DNA of 14,947 nt from an uncultured bacterium (GTDB lineage: Bacteria; Actinomycetota; Coriobacteriia; Coriobacteriales; Coriobacteriaceae). The translations under genes and the position numbers were made by a program. Under the pieces are notes generated by a model, which saw nothing but the letters and a program-made list of their open reading frames with translations, was not told where the DNA came from and searched no databases. Of the stretch, positions 1-7,239 are shown in pieces; the first letter of the stretch is position 1, and each line of letters starts with the position of its first letter. The stretch covers positions 1 to 14,947 of the forward strand of contig CAJMRN010000051.1 in NCBI GenBank assembly GCA_905215815.1, read 5' to 3'.

Positions 1-2162
1 TCGTCTCGCCCGATATCGCCACGTGCGACGACTGCCTGCGCGAGCTGTTCGACCCCGCCGACCGACGCTTTCATTATCCCTTTATCAACTGCACCAACTG
101 CGGGCCGCGCTTTACCATCATTCGCTCGCTGCCCTATGACCGAGCGGCAACCTCGATGGATCGCTTTCCCATGTGCCCCACCTGCGCCGCAGAGTATGCC
201 GACCCGCTCGATCGGCGGTTTCACGCGCAGCCCGATGCCTGCTTTGATTGCGGACCGCATATTACGTGGCGTGAGACCAATCGCGGCGTTGCGCCAGCGG
301 GTGTCGACGCGACACCAGCCGTCGGCTCCACGCGCGAGGCCAGCGATGCCATTATCGAACGCTGCGTCGAGCTGCTGGCAGGCGGCGGCATCGTTGCCAT
401 CAAGGGTCTGGGCGGATTCCACCTAGCCTGCGACGCCACCAACGAGCAGGCGGTGCGCGAGTTGCGCCGCCGCAAGCGTCGCAGCAATAAGCCGCTTGCC
501 GTTATGGTGCGCGGCCTTGCCGACGCCGAGCGCCTGTGTCATATCGATGGCGTTGAGCGTGATCTGCTTGCCGGCAGCGTTCGCCCCATTGTGCTGTTGC
601 GTCGCCGCGCAGCCGGTAACGACGGCCACGGCTCCCCCGACGCCCTCGAACTCGCGCCATCCGTCGCGCACGACTTGCCCGAGCTCGGCATCATGCTCCC
701 CTACACCCCGCTTCAGCATCTGTTGCTTGCCGCGGCAGAGGCCCGCGGTATGCACGCGCTCGTCATGACCAGCGGAAACCTGAGCGAAGAGCCCATCGAG
801 ACCGACGATGTCCTTGCATGGGAGCACCTCGTTGTCGCAGGCATCGCCGACGCGCTGCTCGGTAACGACCGCGCGATTCTGTCGCGCTACGATGACTCCG
901 TGGTACGCGTGGTCGACGGCGACGTCATGCCTGTGCGTCGCGCACGCGGGTATGCGCCGCAGCCGCTGTCGTTGCCGGCGCTCGACGGCACCACGCCCTG
1001 CGTGCTCGCCTGCGGTCCTCAGCAAAAAGCCACGATCGCGCTCACGCGCGAGGACGCCGACGGCCATGCGGCCTGTTTTGTGTCGCAGCATATCGGCGAT
1101 GTCGAAAACGGCGCAACTTTCGATGCTTGGAGCGGCGCGCGCTCGCGTCTGGAAAACCTCTTTGACCTGGCGCCTGCCGCCTTGGCATGCGACATGCATC
1201 CCAGCTATCTGTCGAGCCAATGGGCGCGCGAACAGGCACGGGAGCACAATCTGCCGCTTATCGAAGTCCAGCACCATCATGCACACATCGCGAGCGTAAT
1301 GGCAGAGGCGATTGCCGCAGGCCGGCTTGCGCCCGATGCGCGTGTCCTCGGCATCGCCTTCGACGGCACGGGCGCCGGCACCGATGGCACCATATGGGGC
1401 GGCGAATTTCTTATCGCCCGTCTCGCCGATTTTGAGCGCGTCGCGCATCTGCGCGCCTGGGCGCTTCCCGGTGGCGCCGCATCCGTACACGATGCCCGCC
1501 GCAACGCCTTTGCCCTGCTCAGCGAGCTCGACCTGCTCGAGCACCCGGGCGCCGTGGGACTCTTGGACAGCCTTGACGAGCAGACGCGCAGCATAACGGC
1601 AACGATGATCGAGCGCGGCATCAACAGCCCGCGCACCAGCAGCATGGGTCGCCTGTTTGATGCCGCAGCCGCGATTTTGGGCATTTGCGGCCAGGCAACC
1701 TACGAGGGCGAACCCGCCATCGAGCTCGAAGCCGCCGCCTGGCGCGCGCTCGACAGCGAAATCGCACATTTTCCCGACAGCAACGCCGGCTATTTCGCAT
1801 CTGGCCCATCGTGGTTGGACGGCCCCGATGTGCTGGACCAGGAAGCACTCTTTGAGGCGCTTTTGGAGGGAATTGAAGCCGGAGCGCCCGCCGACAGGCT
1901 CGCACTCGACTTCCATGCCGCCGTCGCGCGCTCCTCGGCGCGCATCGCCAGCGATATTTGCGTACGCGAGGGCATCGACACCGTCGCGCTCTCGGGCGGC
2001 GTGTTCATGAACCGACTCCTGCTTCAGCTCCTCACCCGCGAGCTCAAAAACGCAGGCCTTACTGTCCTTGTCCCCCATACCGTGCCCGTCAACGATGGCT
2101 GCATCGCCTACGGTCAGGCGGCGGTCGCGCGCGCTCGTCTTGCGCAGATTGCATCGCAGTAG
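1..2162 (+). CDS. hypF: HypF carbamoyltransferase, hydrogenase maturation (5' partial)
   Basis: HypF uses carbamoyl phosphate and ATP to carbamoylate the C-terminal cysteine of HypE, the first step in making the CN ligands of the NiFe-hydrogenase iron. The reading frame enters from outside the window (first full codon at 3), so 719 residues are visible. The missing part should be the N-terminal acylphosphatase domain. Visible in order: two zinc fingers of the form CX2C-X18-CX2C (Cys 8/11/30/33 and 58/61/80/83 of the visible part), a YrdC-like domain beginning near GGGIVAIKGLGGFHLACDA with RRARGYAP near its end, and the Kae1/HypF-type C-terminal domain with the metal-binding VQHHHAHIASV, the FDGTGAGTDGTIWGG loop, ALSGGVFMNRLL and VPVNDGCIAYGQ. 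It ends in TAG and heads the hypF-hypC-hypD-hypE series, with a 134-bp gap before hypC. Identification is certain; only the 5' end is unseen. Confidence 0.97.
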   Translation, partial: VSPDIATCDDCLRELFDPADRRFHYPFINCTNCGPRFTIIRSLPYDRAATSMDRFPMCPTCAAEYADPLDRRFHAQPDACFDCGPHITWRETNRGVAPAGVDATPAVGSTREASDAIIERCVELLAGGGIVAIKGLGGFHLACDATNEQAVRELRRRKRRSNKPLAVMVRGLADAERLCHIDGVERDLLAGSVRPIVLLRRRAAGNDGHGSPDALELAPSVAHDLPELGIMLPYTPLQHLLLAAAEARGMHALVMTSGNLSEEPIETDDVLAWEHLVVAGIADALLGNDRAILSRYDDSVVRVVDGDVMPVRRARGYAPQPLSLPALDGTTPCVLACGPQQKATIALTREDADGHAACFVSQHIGDVENGATFDAWSGARSRLENLFDLAPAALACDMHPSYLSSQWAREQAREHNLPLIEVQHHHAHIASVMAEAIAAGRLAPDARVLGIAFDGTGAGTDGTIWGGEFLIARLADFERVAHLRAWALPGGAASVHDARRNAFALLSELDLLEHPGAVGLLDSLDEQTRSITATMIERGINSPRTSSMGRLFDAAAAILGICGQATYEGEPAIELEAAAWRALDSEIAHFPDSNAGYFASGPSWLDGPDVLDQEALFEALLEGIEAGAPADRLALDFHAAVARSSARIASDICVREGIDTVALSGGVFMNRLLLQLLTRELKNAGLTVLVPHTVPVNDGCIAYGQAAVARARLAQIASQ

Positions 2163-2236
2163 CTCGCTCTTGCACACCGCCGCGCTCAACCGTCTCACAG
2201 GCGTAACGCGTTTGCCCGCGAACCCCGCGAGCGCTA

Positions 2237-2250
2237 CCATCAATTGATGG
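2237..2250. promoter_or_regulatory. 14-bp perfect palindrome upstream of hypC (candidate operator)
   Basis: CCATCAATTGATGG is a perfect 14-bp palindrome in the AT-rich part of the hypF-hypC gap, 47 bp before the hypC start. A TATAAA box follows at 2280-2285, but no convincing -35 box stands at the right distance from it. The site could bind a dimeric regulator acting on hypCDE. The regulator cannot be named from sequence. Confidence 0.35.
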
Positions 2251-2296
2251 ATTATTAAGCGCCCATCCAGCGCAAAGCGTATAAAAGGGGAACAAT

Positions 2297-2557
2297 ATGT
2301 GCCTTGCCGTTCCCGGCAAAGTAGTCAAACGCGACGACGACCTCAAGGCCACCGTCGACATGATGGGCATCGAGCGCCCCGTGTCGCTGCGACTCGTGCC
2401 GACGGCGCAGGTTGGCGACTATATTCTCGTACACGCCGGCTTTGGCATCCAGATTGTCGACGAGCAGGAAGCGCAAGAAACGCTCGAGCTCGTTAACGCC
2501 ATGACTGAGCTGGTCGAAGAAGACCAACTCGCCAGCAACCCGGCCGAGGCATACTAG
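2297..2557 (+). CDS. hypC: HypC/HybG-family hydrogenase maturation chaperone
   Basis: HypC is a small chaperone that pairs with HypD to carry the Fe(CN)2CO precursor and deliver it to the hydrogenase large-subunit precursor. The 86-residue product is the usual family size. It starts with the signature MCLAVPGKVV, in which Cys2 is the essential iron/partner-binding residue after removal of Met1. It also has the conserved VGDYILVHAGFG stretch with His46. The ATG at 2297 is supported by an AGGGG ribosome binding site at 2286-2290, six bases upstream. The TAG stop shares one base with the GTG start of hypD, so translation is probably coupled. The acidic C-terminal tail is ordinary for the family. 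Confidence 0.97.
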   Translation: MCLAVPGKVVKRDDDLKATVDMMGIERPVSLRLVPTAQVGDYILVHAGFGIQIVDEQEAQETLELVNAMTELVEEDQLASNPAEAY

Positions 2558-3669
2558 TGGCGGCCGAGCAGCCGGCGCGCTCCGGTATCGACTTTTCGGC
2601 ATTTCGCGATTCCAAGCTGGCCCGCGAGCTCATCGAACGCATCCATGAACTCGTCGGCGACCGCACCATCAACCTTATGGAAGTCTGCGGCACGCACACC
2701 GTGAGCATCGGCCGCTATGGCTTTCGCTCCATTATGCCGGCCGGGCTCAAGCTGCTGAGCGGCCCGGGCTGCCCCGTCTGCGTTACCGCCAACCGCGATA
2801 TCGACCACGCAATCGCGCTCGCCAACATAGACGGCGCCATCATCACCACCTTTGGCGACATGATGCGCGTGCCCGGATCGTCCACCTCGCTCGCTGCGCA
2901 AAAGGCGGCAGGGCGCGACATCCGCATCGTCTACTCCCCACTCGACGCGCTCGACATTGCCGAGCAAAACCCCGATCGCCCGGTCATTTTTATGGGCGTG
3001 GGCTTTGAGACTACGACGCCCACCATCGCCGCCGCCATCTTGGAGGCCGAGGCGCGCGGGCTTTTGAACTTTTCGGTCTATTGCGCCCACAAGACCACGC
3101 CGCCGGCGTTGCGTGCCATCGCCAACGATCCCGAGACCACCATCGACGGCTTTATCCTGCCGGGCCACGTCGCCACCATCACGGGCTTGGCGCCCTTTAG
3201 CTTTTTGGTCGACGAATTCAGTACCCCGGGCGTGGTCACGGGATTTGAGCCGGTCGATATCCTGCAGGGCATCTGCATGCTGGTCCAGATGGTTGTCGAG
3301 GACAGGCCCGCGATCGACAACGCCTACCGCCGTGGCGTCAACGCAGACGGCAACCCCGTGGCGCGCCAGCTGGTCGAGCAGGTGTTTGAGCCATGCGACA
3401 CCACGTGGCGCGGGCTGGGGCCGATTGGCAACTCGGGTCTTTCTATCCGCCCCGAGTTCTCGCGCTTTGATGCCCGCGCTCGCTTTGACGTGCCCGTTGA
3501 GGCGACGGTCGAGCCGCGTGGATGCCGCTGCGGCGACGTGCTGCGCGGGGCCATTACGCCGAGCAGCTGCCCACTCTTTGGCCGCACCTGCACGCCCGAG
3601 CATCCCGTCGGCCCGTGCATGGTGAGCTCCGAGGGCAGCTGCGCGGCGTACTACCGCTACCGCAACTAG
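2557..3669 (+). CDS. hypD: HypD hydrogenase formation iron-sulfur protein
   Basis: HypD carries a 4Fe-4S cluster and, with HypC, is the scaffold on which the Fe(CN)2CO group is built from HypE-bound thiocyanate. The product has 370 residues, the normal length. Visible motifs: MEVCGTHT (Cys44), SGPGCPVCVT (Cys72 and Cys75), TFGDMMRVPG, FMGVGFETTTPT, LPGHVATITG, YRRGVNADGNPVA and GLGPIGNSGL. A cysteine-rich C-terminal region around residues 326-363 should hold the cluster ligands. The start is a GTG whose G is the last base of the hypC TAG stop; no in-frame ATG lies nearby and the homology begins soon after, so the coupled GTG is preferred. A 48-bp gap precedes hypE. Confidence 0.97.
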   Translation: MAAEQPARSGIDFSAFRDSKLARELIERIHELVGDRTINLMEVCGTHTVSIGRYGFRSIMPAGLKLLSGPGCPVCVTANRDIDHAIALANIDGAIITTFGDMMRVPGSSTSLAAQKAAGRDIRIVYSPLDALDIAEQNPDRPVIFMGVGFETTTPTIAAAILEAEARGLLNFSVYCAHKTTPPALRAIANDPETTIDGFILPGHVATITGLAPFSFLVDEFSTPGVVTGFEPVDILQGICMLVQMVVEDRPAIDNAYRRGVNADGNPVARQLVEQVFEPCDTTWRGLGPIGNSGLSIRPEFSRFDARARFDVPVEATVEPRGCRCGDVLRGAITPSSCPLFGRTCTPEHPVGPCMVSSEGSCAAYYRYRN

Positions 3670-3717
3670 CCCGGACGCACCCGCACACCGGCACCACCCA
3701 CGATTGGAGTTTTCGAT

Positions 3718-4752
3718 ATGTCCCGTACTGCCACCGATAGCACCGTCCTGTTGGGCCACGGCTCTGGCGGTCAGATGATGAAGTGCATCATCGATGAGGT
3801 CTTTCTGGATGCCTTTGGGTCGCCCGAGCTGCTCGAGGGCAACGACGCCGGCGTCGCCGCGCTGCCCGCGAGCGGGCGCATCGCCATGTCGACCGACAGC
3901 TTTGTAGTCTCGCCGCAGTTCTTCCCCGGCGGCAATATCGGCCGCCTCGCCGTATGCGGAACCGTCAACGACGTCGCGACCTCGGGCGCCAACGTGCGCT
4001 ACCTATCGTGCGGCTTTATCCTTGAAGAGGGCTATCCCATGGATAAGCTCCGCCAGATTGTGCAGACGATGGCCGAGACGGCGCGCGAGGCGGGCGTGTC
4101 CATAATCACGGGCGACACCAAGGTGGTCGAGCGCGGCGGGGCCGACGGCGTCTATATCAACACCGCCGGCGTGGGCGAAGTGCCCGCGGGTGTGGCGCTC
4201 AGTGGCGCAAACTGCCAGCCCGGCGATGTCATCCTAGTGTCGGGTACACTCGGCGACCACGGTATTGCCATCATGAGCCAACGCGAGGGCCTGGCGTTTT
4301 CGAGCACGATTGAAAGCGATGCCGCGCCGCTCAACCACCTGATTGCCGACGTTTTGGCCGCAGCGCCCGGCACGCGTTGCTTTCGCGACCCCACGCGCGG
4401 TGGCCTGGCGTCCACACTCAACGAGTTTTCCCAGGCCAGCGGTGTTGCCATGGAGGTCGACGAGGATGCCGTGCCCGTGCGTCCCGACGTGCAGGCCGCC
4501 TGCGAGATGCTCGGCTACGATGTGCTGCAGGTGGCAAACGAGGGCAAGATGGTTGCCGTGGTGCCGGCCGAGCAAGCCGATGCCGCGCTAACCGCCATGC
4601 GCGCCGCGCGCTACGGCGAGAATGCCGCCATCATCGGTCGCGTGCTGCCACTTGCCGAGGGCTCCCGTCCCGCCGTGCGCGTGCGCACCGGCTGGGGCTC
4701 GACCCGCATCCTCGACATGCTCGTGGGAGAGCAGCTGCCGAGAATTTGCTAG
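3718..4752 (+). CDS. hypE: HypE carbamoyl dehydratase, hydrogenase maturation
   Basis: HypE is an ATP-dependent dehydratase of the PurM/ThiL-like fold. It accepts a carbamoyl group from HypF on its C-terminal cysteine, turns it into thiocyanate and donates cyanide to the HypC-HypD iron. The 344-residue product ends exactly in PRIC, with the catalytic Cys as the last residue, which confirms that the gene is intact at its 3' end. Other family motifs are LLGHGSGG at the N-terminus, LEGNDAGV, AMSTDSFVVSP, CGTVNDVATSGA, ITGDTKVVERG and FRDPTRGGLAS. The ATG at 3718 has a GGAGT ribosome binding site at 3706-3710, seven bases upstream. It is the last hyp gene of the run; hypA and hypB are not in the window. 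Confidence 0.97.
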   Translation: MSRTATDSTVLLGHGSGGQMMKCIIDEVFLDAFGSPELLEGNDAGVAALPASGRIAMSTDSFVVSPQFFPGGNIGRLAVCGTVNDVATSGANVRYLSCGFILEEGYPMDKLRQIVQTMAETAREAGVSIITGDTKVVERGGADGVYINTAGVGEVPAGVALSGANCQPGDVILVSGTLGDHGIAIMSQREGLAFSSTIESDAAPLNHLIADVLAAAPGTRCFRDPTRGGLASTLNEFSQASGVAMEVDEDAVPVRPDVQAACEMLGYDVLQVANEGKMVAVVPAEQADAALTAMRAARYGENAAIIGRVLPLAEGSRPAVRVRTGWGSTRILDMLVGEQLPRIC

Positions 4753-4876
4753 GGCGGAATCGCATGATTGGCGCGATGCGGCTTGATATCCCTGGAGATG
4801 TTCAGATTCCAAGCACGCCCAACGCATAAGCCCAGTATTATGAGGTGCGTTTTGAAACCCAATGACGGGAGCTTTC

Positions 4877-5545
4877 ATGGCAGCAGTTTTTTCCCATGTG
4901 ATCTTTGACCTGGACGGCACCATCCTCAACACGCTCGAGGACCTGGCGGCCGCCGGCAACCATACCTGCGAGATGCACGGCTGGCCCACGTTTGCCGTCG
5001 ACGAGTACCGCTACAAGGTGGGAAACGGTATGCTCAAGCTGGTTGAGCGCTTTATGCCTGCCGAGTATGCGGGCGACGGCCGTATGTTTGAGCAGACGCT
5101 TGCCGAGTTTAGGGCTTATTACGGCGAGCACAAGGAGGACCACACCGCCCCCTATGCCGGCACGATCGAGATGCTCGACCGTTTGCGCGCCGCGGGTGTG
5201 CAGCTTGCCGTGCTCACTAACAAGGACCACGTCTCAGCGGCTCCTCTTATCGAGAAGTATTTTGGTTCCGAGCGCTTTGCGCTGGTACAGGGCCGTGTCG
5301 ATGCGTTTCCGCCCAAGCCCGAAGCACCCGTCACGCTGCATGTGATGGAGGAGCTGGGCGCCGATCCGGCAACCACACTCTATGTGGGCGATTCCAATGT
5401 CGATATCCTAACCGGCCACAACGCCGGCCTTAAGAGCGCGGGCGTCAGCTGGGGCTTCCGCGGCCGCGCAGAGCTGGAAGCCGCCGGCGCCGACTACGTG
5501 GTGGACAGCCAGTCAGAGCTCACGGCGCTGATTCTGGGCGAGTAA
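4877..5545 (+). CDS. HAD-superfamily hydrolase, phosphoglycolate phosphatase-like
   Basis: This 222-residue protein is a haloacid-dehalogenase-type phosphatase. Motif I is FDLDGTILNT, with the nucleophile Asp11 and acid/base Asp13. Motif II is VLTNKD, a lysine lies in PPKPEAP, and motif IV is VGDSNVDILTGHNAG with the Mg-binding aspartates. An alpha-helical cap domain lies between motifs I and II, as in phosphoglycolate phosphatase (Gph) and pyrophosphatase PpaX. The natural substrate cannot be told from sequence. The ATG at 4877 is preferred over the ATG at 4862 because GGGAG at 4867-4871 sits five bases before it and overlaps the upstream candidate. The gene lies 124 bp after hypE on the same strand; nothing links it functionally to hydrogenase maturation. 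The IS element begins about 165 bp after its stop. Confidence 0.9.
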   Translation: MAAVFSHVIFDLDGTILNTLEDLAAAGNHTCEMHGWPTFAVDEYRYKVGNGMLKLVERFMPAEYAGDGRMFEQTLAEFRAYYGEHKEDHTAPYAGTIEMLDRLRAAGVQLAVLTNKDHVSAAPLIEKYFGSERFALVQGRVDAFPPKPEAPVTLHVMEELGADPATTLYVGDSNVDILTGHNAGLKSAGVSWGFRGRAELEAAGADYVVDSQSELTALILGE

Positions 5546-5709
5546 CCGCTCACCCCTCCCACGGGTAGCTAATGTGGGACGGGACTCTTTTAGCCGCCCC
5601 CTGCACCAAAGGAGTGTCCCCCAAGTGCCGCCTTCGGCAGCGATGGCAACGCCACGGGTACAAGCGCCACTTTAGGCCAGCCAAGGGAACGCCGTTGTTT
5701 TGGCAACGA
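5546..5709. other. Non-coding stretch between the HAD gene and the IS left end
   Basis: No gene was found here on either strand. It contains several imperfect hairpins: TCCCAC/GTGGGA (5557-5562 with 5574-5579), GGGAC/GTCCC (5581-5585 with 5616-5620) with further TCTTT/AAAGGA pairing inside it, and TGCCG/CGGCA around CCTT (5626-5639). A short T run lies at 5588-5591, so part of the region may act as a weak terminator for the HAD gene. In no minus-strand frame does it encode the hydrophobic helices expected of the missing half of the truncated MATE gene on the other side of the IS. Confidence 0.5.
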
Positions 5710-5716
5710 CAGACAC

Positions 5717-5730
5717 TATGACCCAATCCG
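5717..5730 (+). repeat. Left subterminal inverted repeat of the IS
   Basis: TATGACCCAATCCG here is the exact reverse complement of 7226-7239. The identity stops at both edges of the 14 bases, as expected for subterminal repeats of an IS1111-type element. Confidence 0.85.
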
Positions 5731-5732
5731 AG

Positions 5733-5801
5733 GGCACTAAAAAGATAGGAGCCCCCGCTCGTGACCGCGGGTCGGGGCTGCGACAATGATGTTGAAGTGC
5801 C
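5733..5801 (+). other. Structured 5' non-coding region of the IS
   Basis: GGCACT (5733-5738) can pair with AGTGCC (5796-5801). Inside this pair lies a hairpin AGCCCC/GGGGCT (5750-5755 with 5774-5779) with further possible CCGC/GCGG pairing. The structure sits just inside the left repeat and ahead of the transposase ribosome binding site. It may be a translational control leader or part of the left-end recombination sequence. At about 110 bases the region is short for a full IS110-type bridge RNA. Confidence 0.4.
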
Positions 5802-5840
5802 ATAGGCGCAGCCGCGCCGCAACGAGGTTGGGAGGCTCCC

Positions 5841-6962
5841 ATGCCAAAGTATTCTACCGCGTTCGGGATGGACGTCCACCTGAGGTCGACCACCGTCTGC
5901 GCCCTCGACGCGGACACCGGCGAGGCCGTGACGAGGAGGTTCCCCGGCAACCCCTGGGGCGAGATCGCCGGGTGGATGGATGGGTTCCCCGGGCCGTCGC
6001 TCGCGGCCTACGAGAGCGGCTACCCCGGCTTCGCCCCGCAAAGGGAGCTCGCCGGGCTCGGCGTCGAGTGCGTCGTCGCCGCGGTCTCGAAGATCCCCAG
6101 GTCGGCCGCCGACTCGGCCTCCAAGAACGACAGGAACGACGCCGCCAGGATGGCCAAGGCGATACTCGCCCACGACATCTCCCCCGTATGGATCCCCTCC
6201 CCCGAGGTCGAAGGCATCAGGGACCTCGCCGGCGCCTACGACGGGGCGACCGCGCGCCTGGCGACCGCCAAGCAGCGGCTGCTCGCCTTCCTCGCAAAGC
6301 GAGGGTTCGTCTACGGCGGCACCACGCCCGCCGGCAACCCGAGGAAGTACTGGACCTACGACTTCCTGAGGTGGCTCGACAAGGTCAGGCCGGAGGACGA
6401 TGGCGGGGTTCGGACGCTCGCCGCCCTGAGGAACGAGGTCGAGGCCGCGGCGGAGGCCCGGGCGGACCTGCTCTCCGAGTACAGGGCCGCCGTGGATGCC
6501 AGCCCGATCGCCGCGGAGGTGGCCGCCCTCCAGTCGATCAAGGGCTGCGCCTTCGCGCTGGCCGCAGCCTTCTCGGCCGAGGTCGGCGACTTCACGAGGT
6601 TCCGTTCCGGAAGGCAGGTCACGGCCTATTTCGGCCTCGCGCCGAGTCAGAGGTCGAGTGGCGACTCCGTGCGGCTCGGAGGCATCAGCGGTGCGGGCAA
6701 CGCGCTCGTGAGGAAGCTGGCCGTTGAGGGTTCATGGTGCTACGCCGCGGCACGGCACCAGCCGAAGCTCATGCCAAGGGACACGGGCGTGCCCCTCGAG
6801 ATAAGGATGCACGGGAGGAAGGGGTCCGAGCGGCTCCTGCGGCGGCGCAAGGAGATGCTCGCCCGCGGCGTGCCCGCGGCGAAGGCCAACGCGGCCACCG
6901 CGGCCGAGCTCGTGAGGTGGCTCTGGGCCCTCGGCATGATGTGCCGGGAGGGCGCGGAATAG
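5841..6962 (+). CDS. IS110/IS1111-family transposase (DEDD plus serine recombinase)
   Basis: The 373-residue product has the two-domain plan of IS110-family recombinases, which act as RNA-guided enzymes in the studied members. The N-terminal RuvC-like DEDD domain shows Asp11 (GMDVH), Glu58 (AYESG), and Asp97 and Asp100 (KNDRNDA). A helical middle follows. The C-terminal Transposase_20 domain runs from about residue 230 (LQSIKGCAFALAAAF) through VTAYFGLAPSQRSSGDSVRL, where Ser272 or Ser273 is the likely catalytic serine, to GGISGAGNALVRKL. All key residues are present, so the enzyme looks active. The ATG at 5841 has GGGAGG at 5830-5835, five bases upstream. Arginine is written mostly as AGG, unlike the CGC/CGT of neighbouring genes, which suggests recent arrival. 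Confidence 0.95.
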   Translation: MPKYSTAFGMDVHLRSTTVCALDADTGEAVTRRFPGNPWGEIAGWMDGFPGPSLAAYESGYPGFAPQRELAGLGVECVVAAVSKIPRSAADSASKNDRNDAARMAKAILAHDISPVWIPSPEVEGIRDLAGAYDGATARLATAKQRLLAFLAKRGFVYGGTTPAGNPRKYWTYDFLRWLDKVRPEDDGGVRTLAALRNEVEAAAEARADLLSEYRAAVDASPIAAEVAALQSIKGCAFALAAAFSAEVGDFTRFRSGRQVTAYFGLAPSQRSSGDSVRLGGISGAGNALVRKLAVEGSWCYAAARHQPKLMPRDTGVPLEIRMHGRKGSERLLRRRKEMLARGVPAAKANAATAAELVRWLWALGMMCREGAE

Positions 6963-7225
6963 ACATAGCCCCCGTCCCGGCGAGCCGGGCGGCCTTCGGG
7001 GATACCCCCTATTTCGCTGTGCGCGCGGAGCCCTCCGCATGCGCCTCGACAGACTTGGGGAACCCCGCCGAAGGAATGGAGTGCGGGCCGACAGAACGGT
7101 ATCCGCGGATATGAGACTGAGCCGAAGGCGTCGACGACATGCCGGGGGCGGACCGGGACGGGTTCAACGGCAGGCCCCGCCGACCGATTGCAAGCGGTCG
7201 GCGGGGCCATTGTGGCTCTTGACAG
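6963..7225 (+). ncRNA. Candidate IS1111-type guide RNA (bridge/seekRNA) region
   Basis: This is the 263-base 3' non-coding part of the IS, between the transposase stop and the right repeat. In IS1111-group elements the guide RNA is encoded in this position. Structure seen by eye: CCTTCGG (6993-6999) pairs with CCGAAGG (7068-7074), enclosing GGGG-ATA-CCCC near 6998-7008, a hairpin GCGC-GCGGA/TCCGC-GCGC at 7021-7044, and GGGG-AA-CCCC at 7057-7066. Then come a 12-bp palindrome TATCCGCGGATA (7100-7111), a second GCCGAAGG copy near 7121-7128, and a long terminal hairpin at 7173-7208. The density of paired elements without a reading frame supports a structured RNA. Exact ends and guide loops cannot be assigned here. 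Confidence 0.45.
7173..7208 (+). terminator. 14-bp perfect hairpin near the IS right end
   Basis: GGCCCCGCCGACCG (7173-7186) pairs fully with 7195-7208 around the loop ATTGCAAG. A partly T-rich stretch (ATTGTGGCTCTTG) follows instead of a clean U tract. It could end the transposase/guide-RNA transcript or be a structural element of the right end. Confidence 0.45.
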
Positions 7226-7239
7226 CGGATTGGGTCATA
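7226..7239 (-). repeat. Right subterminal inverted repeat of the IS
   Basis: CGGATTGGGTCATA is the exact complement of the left repeat at 5717-5730. On the minus strand this repeat supplies the TGA stop (7237-7235) that now ends the truncated MATE reading frame. Confidence 0.85.

Noticed and set aside
423..2243. Long open frame on the minus strand opposite hypF (about 606 codons)
   Set aside because: It lies wholly opposite an unmistakable hypF, has no recognisable motifs, and long antisense frames are expected in GC-rich genes with this codon use.
2554..3759. Minus-strand frame of about 400 codons opposite hypD
   Set aside because: Composition and content are those of a shadow of hypD; no family motif and no ribosome binding site worth trusting.
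4836..4841. TATTAT as a -10 box for the HAD gene
   Set aside because: No -35-like hexamer at 16-18 bases upstream; a single AT-rich hexamer is not enough.
5550..6173. Minus-strand frame crossing the IS left end, considered as the missing MATE C-terminus
   Set aside because: It has no run of hydrophobic helices and most of it is antisense to the transposase; it does not resemble a MATE second half.
5786..6727. Second plus-strand frame overlapping the transposase
   Set aside because: Extremely Arg-rich alternative frame of the transposase with no conserved motifs; the 5841 frame carries all catalytic residues.
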